The translations under genes were made by a program, and so were the position numbers. A stretch of 64,000 nucleotides of DNA from Aralia elata (lineage: Eukaryota > Streptophyta > Magnoliopsida > Apiales > Araliaceae), in the NCBI GenBank assembly GCA_034770075.1, contig CM068380.1, forward strand, positions 33,929,765 through 33,993,764, given 5' to 3'. The notes beneath the pieces are model-generated. The model was given only the letters and a program-made list of their open reading frames with translations, had not been told where the DNA came from and ran no database searches. Positions 23,522 to 35,796 of this stretch are shown in pieces; the first letter of the stretch is position 1; every line of letters begins with the position of its first letter.

Positions 23522-24844
23522 TGAATATGAATAATAGCTACATAGATCAACAATTTATGAACATTGATGAAATAGCTGAAATGACATAATCAAGGTTCAA
23601 ATTAAACAATGAATAATGATTATTTACTGCTGAGTGGTCCAACCGACCATGAACTTTTGGCCAAAGAGTCGATCATTCGACTAACTCTTTTAAAACCTGG
23701 CCCCGTCAGTTGTACTCGAGGGGATCAGCCTCTCGTACACCATGTATATGCATAACATTTAACTCTGACTGCATCGAATAACCGACACATTATAATCCCC
23801 TAATAAGGGTTGCTCTCTCAGTCCAAGAATCCGCACCAACAATCGGTTTGGATAGCTTTTAAAATAATAATCTGTACATGTCTAACCGAAGCAAATGGCG
23901 TAGACTATCTCCTTAAACAGTTCATGCATGAAGAACTTAAACGTTTAACAATCCAACAATAGATAATGAATTCAAATGCATAAGCTGCGAATATCAATAA
24001 TTATCTTGGAGGTGGAGTAATTGACAATAATTAATCCACTAATATGATTCAAAAGTAATAACTCAATTTGAGTCATGAAATTTGCAACAATATACAACCT
24101 GTATAAAATATGAAACCTGCTCAAAATATAATTCGAGTAAGGTTAAGGATAACTTGCCCAACACAAGGGTTAGACAAGCGTTAGGAAACTTGCATTCAAT
24201 ATGTAGAAAGAATGAAGTTAGGGAACTTGCCCAACGCAAGGGTTAGACAAGCGTTAGGGAAACTTGCCTGAAGCGCTGCTACAATATTACAACACACGCT
24301 CCTTAATGTCCTACACAATTAAGTACATATTCACATAACAATTAGTCACATACTGGATACTAAATAATGGTTTATACTACTCTATAATGTTTCATTCTTA
24401 TAAGAAACAAAATATTAAATAAGATTATACATACAAGTTACAGCGTTATGACGCTTGCGCGTCCGCACGCCAACCTCGCCTATTCGAATGCCCAAGCGAC
24501 ACGCATTGCGTACGTCTAGCACACACATTCGATTTATCTAATACTCATTGCTTAATGCTAAGTATCATTATAATTCATAACATTCATGTTTTAGGACTTA
24601 GAACAATGTCGTTATTGTCGGAAGCATTACACGTTGCACACGCGCTTGACCGACCCCCTTCTGTTTACACAATAGCCCTAAAAACGGTCAATATCAAAAT
24701 TACTCCATGTAGTAAATTTCAATTCTAATTAATTGAAGTTATAGGTCTATCTCTAAGTTTTCCGGATCATCTTGAATCATCCAATTTGGAGTTTATATGA
24801 GAAAGTTAGGTCCGTTTTACTAAAGGAGGTCTGCATCGCATAAC

Positions 24845-25252
24845 GAGCTCGCCCCGGAGTGCTTCTGCTCGCCCCAAAGTGCTTCTGCTCGCCCCAGAGG
24901 GCTTGTGCTCGCCCTAGAGGGTGTGTGCTCGCCCCGGAGCTTCCTCTCCTCGCCCTCCTCTTGATGAGCTCGCCCACCTCTCCGATGAGCTTGCCCCATG
25001 AGCTCGCCCACCTTTTTGATGAGCTCGCCCACCTCTCCGATGAGCTTGCCCATGAGCTCGCCCACCTTATGATGAGCTCGCCCTAAGCCAAATGAGCTCG
25101 CCTCCTCTCTGTCGAGCTCGCCTAGACCAAATGAGCTCGCCCCCGAAGGGCTGAGCTCGCCCTTAGGCCAAATGAGCTCTCCCCCGAAGGGCTGAGCTCG
25201 CCCCTAGGCCAATGAGCTCGCCTCCGAAGGGCTCCTCTTTGTCGAGCTCGCC
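24845..25252. repeat. GAGCTCGCCC minisatellite, C 5' LTR
   Basis: Same array as at 15177-15593. The two differ by small changes, e.g. an extra c in gcttgccccatgag and gagctcgcctcc in place of gagcgcgccccc. Confidence 0.85.
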
Positions 25253-26803
25253 AACAAGCCCTGTTTTGGCACACAAACTTCAAACTTTCGTAACTTCTTC
25301 GTTACAACTCGGAATTAGGCCATTTTAGAGGCTATGGAAAGCTTACAACATGAACCATAAGACTCCTATAGATTCATACACATATAGCATTAACCAAAAT
25401 TATAAAACATGAAAATATCTACGATGGTCCTTTAAATTCGTCCAACAGTCCATGTTCTTATTCAACAGTTCATTGTTCTTGCTCCATTAAGCCAAGGTAA
25501 GGATTTCTTTCATTTTTGTTCCACTTTGATGTTGTTAATAGCTTACATAGTCTCTTAACAACATTTACAAACATCCAAAATAAATAATAACAACGAGAAT
25601 CGCAGCAGCAATAACTCAAACCCATCAACAGAAGCTTAAAAGCTCCAAAAACCATAAAAACTTAGAAACTCTCAACCAAATTAGTTGGGATGGGTTTAGG
25701 TTGATGGTTTTTACCTCTTGTAATCCCTGTAAGATGCTAGAGAACTTGCTAGGCTTGGCTTGAGACTCTTTTTCTTCCTTCCTTGCTGCACCCGAGCCTC
25801 TCCTCCTCTCCTTTTTCCTTCACCCGCTGCTCCCTTCCCTCTCGAGCTTCTTCTTTCTTCTTCCCTTGCTGCACCCGAGCCTCTTGCCCCCCCACTAGCT
25901 CTCTCTTTCTGTGTGCTTAATAATGGGTTGAAGTTTGAATTAGGTAGAGAAGAGGGGAACCAATGGGGCTTAGTCCTTCTTCTTTTGCACTCTCACTCTA
26001 CTTGCAGCAACAAGGGAAAGGATGATGGATATGATCAGATGTGCAAGGAGGAGGAGGTGAAGGACTTGGTGGGTGACTTCGGGAGATGGGGGAAATAGTT
26101 GCGCGGCACGCCCGAGCTCTGTTGGAATAATTCTCAAGAAGGAATGTTTAGCATTAGGGATTATCCATGCATTGTGCTTGGCACAATGCCACCATCAGCC
26201 GACACTCCCTCCATTCTCTCCTTTGATTGGTCCAAAGAGTTAGATGGTTCCCCATATCAGAAACACACAAACTAATACACCCATTTGGTCTCTCCCATGC
26301 CCGAATACTCCCTCATTTGTACCCAATTTGCTCAATAACTCTACCCATAATTAAAACGGGTACTCCCATAAATTATTGGGACGCATAAAAATAATTATTA
26401 TGGGATTTGTCCATTTATTCGGAACACCCATATAATACATTTTGGATACGGATAAAATCACGTATCAGCTCAAATAAAATTTTCGACGCTTGGAAAAATT
26501 ATTCGTACGTATACACATATTTATGAAATTTATTAAAATCGAAAAAGACACAAAAATAATATGGCGTGAATAATGCCTCGGGAAACGTGCTCCGTGAATA
26601 GTGATTTAGCGACGCTACGCGAAATCAATTATTCACTTAAACAAAACTACAACTCGTAAAATTTCATACATTCACTTCACCCAGGTTGTCACACAACTTT
26701 TAAACATGCAACAAAAATAATATTAATAAAATATAATAAATTCAGTAATATTCAAATATTCGAATTACAAGGAAATTTCAGAATTCCCGGTCGTTACAGT
26801 TCC

Positions 26804-27262
26804 CAAGAAAAAGGGGGCTTTCTGATAAAACGACGCTCAATTAGACAACCCCTTTCCTTTACAGAACTTTCTAGACATTGCCAATAATGTTAATCTAGTA
26901 TAGATAAATAACTCTAACATCTACTAAGTTAAATGTAAAGTACACAATACATTTCTACAAAAAAATAATCCTTCAATATCATTAATATAAAAAATATTAC
27001 AATGCTCAATCTCTTAATTTCGTTTCCTTAAGTTATTATAACTTACGTCACGTCATAAGACAATAATAATATGTCTCTTAACCTAACTACTCTTTTTAAC
27101 TTTCCCTTTTTATCGCCAGACTCTTCTGGTAATACTTTCTTAGCTACAAATGAAAATATATTTGCAAGAATGAGCATAAGATAGCTCAACAAGTCTAAAA
27201 CTATGAATATAAAAGAATTCATAATTTTTTGATTATAGGAATAATAGCTCAACAAAAGATAT
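26804..27262 (-). mobile_element. Relic Gypsy LTR D, right part
   Basis: Resumes directly after C's right TSD. It contains tttgcaagaatgagc...agctcaacaagtctaaaa (27163-27200), the inner part of the stem-loop block found in the LTRs of A, B and C. No coding sequence. It is truncated before reaching an LTR end. Confidence 0.5.
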
Positions 27263-27380
27263 TGTTTCCTAGAGGCACAATAGAGATCTAGAAAGGGGGT
27301 TGAATAGATTTTTAAAAACCTTTTCACTTAATTTAAAGATATATTACCAGATGATTAATGTGTTCAATTAATTTAGCACA
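27263..27380 (-). mobile_element. Copia (Sirevirus-like) LTR end fragment
   Basis: Contains ctagaaagggggttgaatag, the reverse complement of the ttcaacccccttctag motif close to the end of Copia/Sirevirus LTRs. On the plus strand it begins tgtttcct. It is cut off at 27381 by the truncated end of A. Confidence 0.4.
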
Positions 27381-27381
27381 A

Positions 27382-30300
27382 CGGGTCTCCAAATACTCGG
27401 ATCCGGTAATCACGATCCAACACAAACATCCACCTATAACAACATATGGTATCTAAAATGCGGAATAAAATAAACATACGTTGTTCATTACAAGGTGTTA
27501 CTAGTCCCAGAATACGAATAACCTTAAACACATACACAATCCATACCCTAAATGAATGTCAGGGTTTAAATTACATTAACAGTAATTAACTACACATAAA
27601 TTTAAAATCTGCTACATGAAGTCTATCACTTCATCTTTTCTTTCCCTTTGTTATTCCCTGACGTCTCGGGTTTAGCTGCAATGAAGTCATGATATAGCAA
27701 GAATGAGCAACGAGTTTGCCCAGCAAGTTTAAAGTACAACAATAAGGATATATCATGATAAAGAGATATTAAAGGAATTTTCAACAATAGAAAAATCAGA
27801 AGCAAGAACAATATTTGCTTTTAGAACAATTGATAGTCAAATAGACTTTGAACGATAACTTCCAAAGGAGTCAATAGCTGGTTGACCCTCTGGTTACTGG
27901 CTATAGAATAACGTACTTGAGGGGATCAGCCTCGCGTACCCTATGTATATGCATAACATTTAATTCTGCTATTTGTACCTTATATACGGTACGTGGGGTA
28001 CTCCCCTATAAATAAAGGGGTGTTCATTTAGTCTAAGAATCCTTACCACTGATTGGTTCGGATAGCTTTTATGAATTCTTACATACGTGCCTGACCGAGA
28101 CAAGGGTTTAGACTTAATCATGAGTAGTTCGTGAATTTCAGAACTTAAATAATCATACGAATTCAAATGCACAAGTGCGAATGCCAATAAATACACAGAT
28201 GTGGAATAATTTTAAAATAATTAGACCACTTAAAGCATGCTTGGAAATAAGATTCAAGTTTAAAGAATAACTTGCAATAATATATACCCTTTTTGCACGA
28301 ATAAAAAATAATGCATAAAGTTTAGAACTTGTTCATTGTGAAGGTTGAGCAGAATAGGACTTGCATTCAATATACTGAAAGAATGAATTAGGGAACTTGC
28401 AATAATGTAGAAGTTTTAGGGTTAGGAACTTGCCTGCTTTCTCAGCTACAGATAAGATTTAGCTTTAATTATTTGATCTTGGATAACCTATCAGGTGGTA
28501 GAGTTGGTCTATCCATTAGCATTGCGTAACTATATTCACTTATGCTATTTATTTAGCAGATATACAATTCACCGAATGCATTTAATTACTACCTAGCCAT
28601 CAGCTAAACAGAATTTAATTTAATGGCCTCTAGCTATTATTTAAAATAGACAATAGTTAATCATGGTTACTTATCATTTGAGTACCCTTCTAAAGGTGGG
28701 TTAACATTTCTTATTTATTAGTTACAAAATACTTAATAAATTTTAACATGATTTGATAACAACTAAACAGTAGTTGATCTTTTACTTAATCTTTATTTAC
28801 TTAATTACTATTTACCTTAGGGTAATTGCGTAATTATTACACTTGTTCCTTATTCAACATTGATTTAATACTTGATGTAGTAATAATCCTTAAGTGTTTA
28901 TTATCATTATTTATTAAGGACCAAGAATAAATAATTAACTTAATAATTTCCCTCATACTTAATCATTATTTCATTAATGATTAAGTAATTATTATCTTTA
29001 TCTATTAATAACTTTAGTTATACTTAATTATGATTATTATTAAATAATAATCAAATATTTATCACCTTTATTTATTATTAATAATAAATAATTATTTCAT
29101 TAATTTTATTCATACTTAATTATTATTATTATTAAATAATATTTATTATCTTTATTTATTATTTATTATGAAAATAGTAATTAATTATGTTATTAATTGT
29201 TTTCATACTTAATTATTATTTCATATTAATTAAACAGTAATTAAATAATAAATAATTATTTTATTAATTATATTAATTCAAATAATTCCCAATAATCCAG
29301 CTAATAGTATTGCATTAGATTATTAGATAGTAGTTTTATAGTAAACCATTAGGCTTCATAGTGCCAACAATAGGCTGCTGCTGGGTCCTGCAGCACCGAG
29401 CTGCCTGTGGTGCTACCACTGTCCGGGCGTGCATGTTGGGCACCACACGCACGAACCACAACACAGACTCGTCACAAAAGGCCTTGTGCTAACAACTAAG
29501 AAGCATGACCATATGGTAACCTGAACCCATAGTAGTTTTTAAACAAACACAAAAAAAAACTTAACAAACTTATGGTTCTCTTGGGCATTTCATCAAACAG
29601 TTGGTACACACTAAGACTCGACGCTGCTTTAATTAATACCCACGAAAATAATGTCCGAACCGCACGGTTCTTCCTTACACAGATTTCCCAAATTTTAGCA
29701 GAGTCAAAACAGAGGAAACATACTACCCAATACCATTAATATTCCAATTCCAGATTTCTTAACCAAAATAAACCAATACAATACAATGGTAAATTTGTAA
29801 ACCCAAGCAAGAACAACACAATATAACCAAAACAACCATTACTATCACAGTTGGCAACACAAATCCATGTTCATAAAAAAAATTTATACACCCCCGAAAG
29901 AACTATCACAGTCGCTCACTGATATACCTTAGGTCCGATCGAATCACCGTTCTTCTCCTCCTTCCACAGTACAAGACCCAGCTGGACATTCCCCAATTAA
30001 TTCCCCTGGTTTCCTCTCTCTGATTAAATTCTGAACCCTCCCAAATTTCTTTCTAATTTGAGTCTCACAAAGCAAAGGGGAATCAGCAGCCTTGGGGGTC
30101 AATTTATAGGAAAATCTTTACCCAAAATGGCTGGGTATTACCTCAGTTGGCCGGTCAAGGACCGTCGGTAGGAAGGGGACAGCGACGGTGACTCGCCGAC
30201 TGGCCTTTGAGCCGCGTGCCTCGCCGGTCACTTCGCCGAAAACCTGGGACCTTTGGTCCTTGCCGCGTTTGCTCGGTCGCCCGTGACAACTCTGCTTCGA

Positions 30301-31038
30301 CCACTGGTCTTCTTCACGTCGTCAGTCGATCTAAGCCTTCGCCGGCGCCTTTTCCCCCGTCCTTTATCGATTGATGGACTGAAAGCTTCGACAGTGGTTT
30401 GACTGATTGAGGGCTTGGGATCGCTAGGGTTTGCTTCCTCTTTTCTCTCGCTCGGTCATTTTCCCCAATTTGTTTGCTGCGTGACAACCCCTTCCCTCAC
30501 GAATTGTTTTGCCGGTTATCCTAAATTAGCTCACTGGTTGCCCCAAATTGAAAAAAAAATGGACCTAACCCGTTGGCATGAGTCAACCCGACCCGGCATG
30601 GAAAAGAATTGAAATGGGCTCAGCCCAATAGGGTTGGACCAGCTAAATGAATTAAAGAGGCGGCCCAAAAAGGAATTTAAGATGAAAATTTGGGCCAGTC
30701 CAGTAAAATGACCCGATTTAATCTAACCACATTACATTTAAATTAAATAACGAACCCAATTAATTATTTATCTAAGATATTTATTTTTAACCATAATTCT
30801 TTATTTACAAGAATTTATTTGTTCATCTTCTTTTCCCAATTTTCTTGCAAATTAAATCCTTAGGGTCAACTCACTAATTTATTTAAACTATCAGTGAGTC
30901 CCCTTAATGCACAAAAAATTATTGGATTATGTAATTAAATAGAAATTCTTACACGGGTCCAATTAAATTCATTAAATAAAATGAATTTCATATATTAAAC
31001 TAAGTCAATACAATGTTTAAAAATCCTCGGACATTACA
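27382..31038 (-). mobile_element. Element A 3' LTR, 17 bp short
   Basis: Homology to the 5' LTR begins at cgggtctccaaatac, so its terminal tgtgacgcccccaaatt is missing. A minus-strand TATA-like CCTATAAATTG lies at 30100-30110. Stem-loop at 27687-27758. No gene. Confidence 0.92.
27687..27758 (-). promoter_or_regulatory. Conserved bipartite stem-loop, A 3' LTR
   Basis: Outer arms TCATGATATA (27687-27696) and TATATCATGA (27749-27758). Inner arms TGAGCAA (27704-27710) and TTGCCCA (27716-27722), one mismatch. Confidence 0.55.
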
Positions 31039-31051
31039 TCCTCTCCCCCTT
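31039..31051 (-). promoter_or_regulatory. Element A polypurine tract
   Basis: Minus strand AAGGGGGAGAGGA abuts the 3' LTR. Confidence 0.85.
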
Positions 31052-31097
31052 ATAAAAATTCCGTCCTCGGAATTTCAATCTAAGGTTACTCAAATAA

Positions 31098-34000
31098 CTA
31101 CGGGTAATTAACTCTCATCTTCTCTTCGAGTTCCCACGTAGCTTCTTCCACCGCGTGATTCCTCCAGAGTACTTTAACCGAATGAATGACTTTATTCCTT
31201 AGTCTCTGTTCCTTCCGATCAAGTATTTGAACAGGAATCTCCTCGTATGATAAGTCTCTCTCGACTTGAATTGGCTCATAGGAAATGACATGCTTATAGT
31301 CTGGCTTATATGGACGCAACACTGATACATGAAACACGTTGTGGATGTGCTCAAGTTCAGGGGGTAATGCCACCTCGTACGCCACTTCACCTATTCTCCT
31401 CAAAATCTCGAACGGTCCTATGAACCTAGGGCTCAATTTGCCCTTCTTCCCAAAACGGATCTTCCCTTTCCAGGGAGATACCTTTAGAAACACAAAGCTT
31501 CCCACTTCAAAGTCTAGTTTCTGACGGTGTAAGTCGGCGTACTTCTTCTGGCGATCCTGGGCTGCCACTAGCCGCTGTCTTATTACTCTAATGATCTCCA
31601 CGGTTTGTTGTACCAATTCTGGTCCCAACAATCTCCGTTCACCAACCTCATCCCAGCACAACGGTGTTCGATATTTCCTTCCATACAACGCTTCGTACGG
31701 CGGCATACCAATGCTAGCATGATAACTATTGTTGTAAGCGAACTCTACCAAGGGCAAGTGATCGTCCCAGCTGCCACTTAAATCCATTACAACTGCCCGG
31801 AGCATATCCTCTAGGGTCTGAATTGTTCGCTCACTCTGACCATCAGTCTGAGGATGATATGCCGTACTCATTCTTAACTGTGTTCCCAGTCTCTCCTGTA
31901 GACTTCTCCAAAAATTCGACGTGAAGCGCGGATCTCTGTCAGACACAATGGATACCGGCACTCCATGTCGTGAGACTATTTCCTTTACATAAAGTTTCGC
32001 CAACTGCTCCAATTTATACCTGATCTTGATCGGTAGAAAATGGGCAGACTTGGTCAAACGATCTACGATCACCCAGATAGTGTCTAGACCCTTTTGTGTA
32101 GTTGGAAGTCCTACCACAAAATCCATTATGATGTGCTCCCACTTCCATTCTGGAATTTCCAAAGGTTGCAACAATTCGCTCGGTCGCTGATGCTCTGCTT
32201 TAATCCTCTGGCAAGTTAGACACCGGCTGACGAATTCTGCAACTTCCCCTTTCAAATGCGGCCACCAATAATGTTGACGAAGATCTTGATACATCTTGGT
32301 GCTACCCGGATGTATCGAAAATCTCGTACTATGGGCCTCTTACAAAATTTCTTCCCTTAAGTCTGGTACGTAGGGTATCCAGATCCTCCCCTCAAATCTC
32401 AGCAATCCTGTGCTGTCAACCTTGAACTTCAACGTTTTTCCTTCCGACAGTTGCTTCTTAATGTCAAGGCATTCTTCATCAAATTCTTGAGCCTCCTTTA
32501 TTTTATCCAGTAGAGTCGGACCTGCGATTATGGCACACAATTTCTTGTCCGTCTCCATCGGATACCTAACCTCCAGTTCCAGGCGTTCAAAGTCCCGTAT
32601 CAATTCCTCCTGGACTGTCAGCTGCATCAATTCCACCTTGCCTTTTCTACTTAAGGCATCAGCCACTACATTCGCTTTGCCCGGATGGTACAGAATTTCA
32701 CAGTCGTAGTCTTTGATCAGTTCCAACCATCGGCGCTGCCTCATGTTTAGCTCCTTCTGAGTGAAGATATATTTCAGACTTTTGTGATCTGTATATATCT
32801 CGCACTTTTCCCCGTATAGGTAGTGCCTCCAAATCTTCAAGGCGAAAACTACCGCTGCTAACTCCAAATCATGAGTCGGGTAACCCTTCTCGTAGTCCTT
32901 CAACTAGCGGGATGCGTACGCAACGACCTTACCGTGCTGCATTAACACACAACCAAGACCCTTGTGTGACGCATCGCTATATACTACGAAATCCCCAGTG
33001 TAGTCTGGTAAGGTCAACACCGGTGCTTGGCTAAGTCTCTTTTTCAACTCCATGAAGCTTTCCTCGCACTTCTCTGACCAAACGAACTTAACTGTTTTCC
33101 TGGTGAGATTGGTCAATGGCGATGCTATCTTTGAAAAATCCTGGATGAATCTCCGATAGTATCCTGCTAATCCCAAGAAACTCCGGATCTCTGTGGGTGT
33201 CTTTGGTTGTTCCCAGTTAATAACTGCTTCTACCTTGGCTGGGTCCACCAAAACACCATTTTTGTCGATGACATGTCCCAGAAACTGTACCCTCTGCAAC
33301 CAAAATTCACACTTCGAAAATTTTGCATACAACTTCTCCTTCCTGAGAGCTTCTAATACAATCTTCAAATGTTCAGCATGCTCCTCCTCTGTCCCTGAAT
33401 ACACCAGAATGTCATCAATGAATACGACTACGAACTTGTCCAAGTACTGCTTGAATACTCTGTTCATCATATCCATGAATGTTGCTGGTGCATTCGTCAA
33501 TCCAAAAGACATTACCAGAAACTCGAAGTGCCCGTAACGAGTTCTGAATGCAGTCTTCGGGATATCTTCCTGCCTCACCTTCAGCTGATGATAACCTGTT
33601 CTTAAGTCAATTTTTGAAAAGTATTTCGCTCCTTTAAGTTGATCAAACAGATCGTCGATTCTAGGAAGCGGATACCTATTCTTAATCGTGACTTTGTTCA
33701 ACTCTCGGTAGTCGATACAAAGTCGCATAGAACCATCCTTCTTCTTTACAAACAGAACTGGCGCTCCCCACGGGGATACGCTCGGTCTGATATAACCCTT
33801 ATCTAACAGTTCCTGCAGTTGCACCATCAACTCTTTCATCTCTACAGGTGCCATTCGATACGGCGGCTTAGATATTGGTGCGGTTCCCGGTGCCAAATCG
33901 ATAACGAACTCGGTTTCCCTGTCCGGCGGCAGTCCCGGAAGTTCTTCGGGAAAGACATCGGTGAAATCTTTCACGACTGGTATTTGACTCATCTCGTCCC

Positions 34001-35639
34001 CTACTTGACGGGTATCAACCACATGGGCCAAATAACATACACAACCCTTCTTAAGTAACTTCTTGGTTTGCATCATAGTCAAACAACACGATTGGCTTGG
34101 TGACTTACTACCGTAAAATACCACCTTCGACTTATTAGGAGTCTTTAGGTGTACACATTTCTTCTTACAGTCAATAACTGCTCCGTGGGTTGATAGCCAA
34201 TCCATTCCCAGGATCACATCAAACTCTCCCAGCCGAATTGGTATCAAATCCACATTGAGCTTAAATCCTCGAAATTTAACACAACAATTCCTATGAATGT
34301 GTTCTACAGGGACAATTTCTTTGTTTGCTACTTCTACGTTCATAGGGTGTTCTAATTTTTCACGAGGTAAATTCAACTGACTAGCAAATTCTTCGGAAAC
34401 AAAAGAGCAAGTAGCACCCGAATCAAATAACACATATGCATTTATATCATTGATTGGGATGATACCTGACACCACGTCCTTGGATTCCATTGCATCCTGG
34501 ACGGTCATATTGAACGTGCGGGCTGTCGGCCTGTTAGCTTGACTGGCTGGTGCCCCATAGCTCAGCCGGTTATTGTTCCCGCTGTTGTTGTTGTTCCTGT
34601 TGCCACTCCCGGCGTCACCCTTCTTCTTCGGACAATCCCTCATTTGGTGGTCGGGTGCTCCACATGAAAAACATCCCCCCTTTGGCTTATTCTGACATTG
34701 GGGAGCCATGTGCCCCGGTTGCCCACACCGGTAACAAACACTCTTTCCCTTCATGCATTCTCCCATGTGGTTCTTGCCACAATTACTGCACCTGCCTGGC
34801 TTCTTCGCCTCCCCTCCAGACTGGTTTCCTCCGGGTTTATTACTCCCGAGTGATTGGCTTTCATTCCATTTGCGCTTATTGGGGTTGCTGCCCCCGCTGC
34901 TTCCTGACTTCTGGCCTTCATGACCTTTCTTCTTTTCCTGATTATACTTAGCCAGGGCCTCACTGCCACCCTCTGCAATGATTGCCCTCTCCATCAACTC
35001 TGCAAATGTCTTGATTTTTAATACCGCAACAGAATGGTATAACCATGGTTTCAACCCTTGCTCAAACCTACGAGCTTTCCTTTCCTCCGTGTTGACTTGG
35101 TGAGTTGCAAACCGTGCCAACTCATTAAACTTAGCCACGTACTCAGCCACAGACATGTTTCCTTGTTTTAGTTCCAGGAACTTGATCTCCATCTCTTGCT
35201 TCATGCTCTCTGGAAAATAATTTTCCAAGAACATCTCCTTAAAGCGTTCCCATGCGACAATGCCTTCTTCCACTCGGCCCCTGTTGGCCTTCCACCAGTA
35301 GTTTGCCTCGCCCTTTAACATGAAGGTAGCAAAGCTTGTTTTCTGTTCCTCTGCCACCCTTGCTACCTCGAAGACCTTGTCTATTTCCTCGATCCAGGTC
35401 TGCGCTTCGATGGGGTTAAGAGTTCCCTTGAACTCGGGTGGTCCAACCACTTTGAAATCCTTAAAATTTGCCAGATGATGCGCTGGCTCGGCTGCTGCTT
35501 GGGTTCCTCCAGGTGGTGGTCTTGATTGCATGGCTTCTGCCAGCATCTCCGTGAACATCCTCATTGGATTGGTTTGGTTTCCAACCTCACTTTCTGATTC
35601 TTCAACCTGTCTGTTACGTGGTCGTCCTCTTGGCGGCAT
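31098..35639 (-). pseudogene. gag-pol: Element A gag-pol, two premature stops
   Basis: Starts MPPRGRPRNRQVEES at 35639. The first 911 codons are open: gag, zinc knuckles at residues 284-336 (CYRCGQPGHMAPQC, CFSCGAPDHQMRDC), protease DSGA at 406, RT FIDD at 740-743, and RNase H starting with the Asp of YSDASHKG at 889. TAG at 32904-32906 and TAA at 32340-32342 both replace Gln codons seen in C. The integrase finger, DDE residues (IIMDFVVG, SDRDPRF, QTDGQSERT), PRFIGPF and chromodomain (VLWRNHAVEEATWELEEKM) follow to 31098. It ends at NYP, a few codons earlier than C. The product would make the virus-like particle, copy the RNA and integrate, with the chromodomain targeting chromatin. Only the two stops prevent a complete polyprotein. 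Confidence 0.95.
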
Positions 35640-35796
35640 GATTTGAATTCTGGCCGACTTTTACCTATAGTTTTATAGTTCACATAATATGTCATTAAAA
35701 TCAACAATCAAAGGTAAAATATCTATCAACACATTTGAGTTAAGTGAAACATCTGCATTTATATTGATATACCACTGTTTGTTACAAGACTAAACC
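35640..35796 (-). other. Element A gag-proximal spacer
   Basis: Non-coding sequence between gag and the B insertion. The last five bases aaacc (35792-35796) are B's left TSD. It aligns with C's 21695-22087 spacer. Confidence 0.7.

Larger units (their letters stand above)
13485..26798 (-). mobile_element. Gypsy element C (Tekay/Del-like chromovirus), complete
   Basis: A full-length 13.3-kb element with two LTRs (13485-17118 and 23153-26798) differing by a few SNPs and short indels, so recent. It has a perfect TSD gttcc (13480-13484, 26799-26803), a PBS for tRNA-iMet, a PPT, an aORF and a gag-pol with chromodomain. Three premature stops in gag-pol make it non-autonomous now. The LTR length and integrase chromodomain place it with Tekay/Del chromoviruses. 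Confidence 0.95.
23153..26798 (-). mobile_element. Element C 5' LTR
   Basis: 3.65 kb, nearly identical to 13485-17118. It carries the stem-loop (23449-23521) and the minisatellite (24845-25252). It ends cggtcgttaca, followed by TSD gttcc. Confidence 0.94.

Noticed and set aside
27043..27327. 94-aa minus ORF across D and the Copia scrap
   Set aside because: Crosses the junction of two unrelated repeats and is hydrophobic AT-rich sequence.
30415..30612. Possible short host gene in the A LTR
   Set aside because: Not open in the other A LTR at 61006-61203 to the same extent and has no family motif.
33193..34951. Plus-strand ORFs (33193-33537, 34550-34951) and similar ones at 19020-21064 and 41043-42884
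   Set aside because: They lie antisense to gag-pol of A, C and B and show no recognisable protein family.
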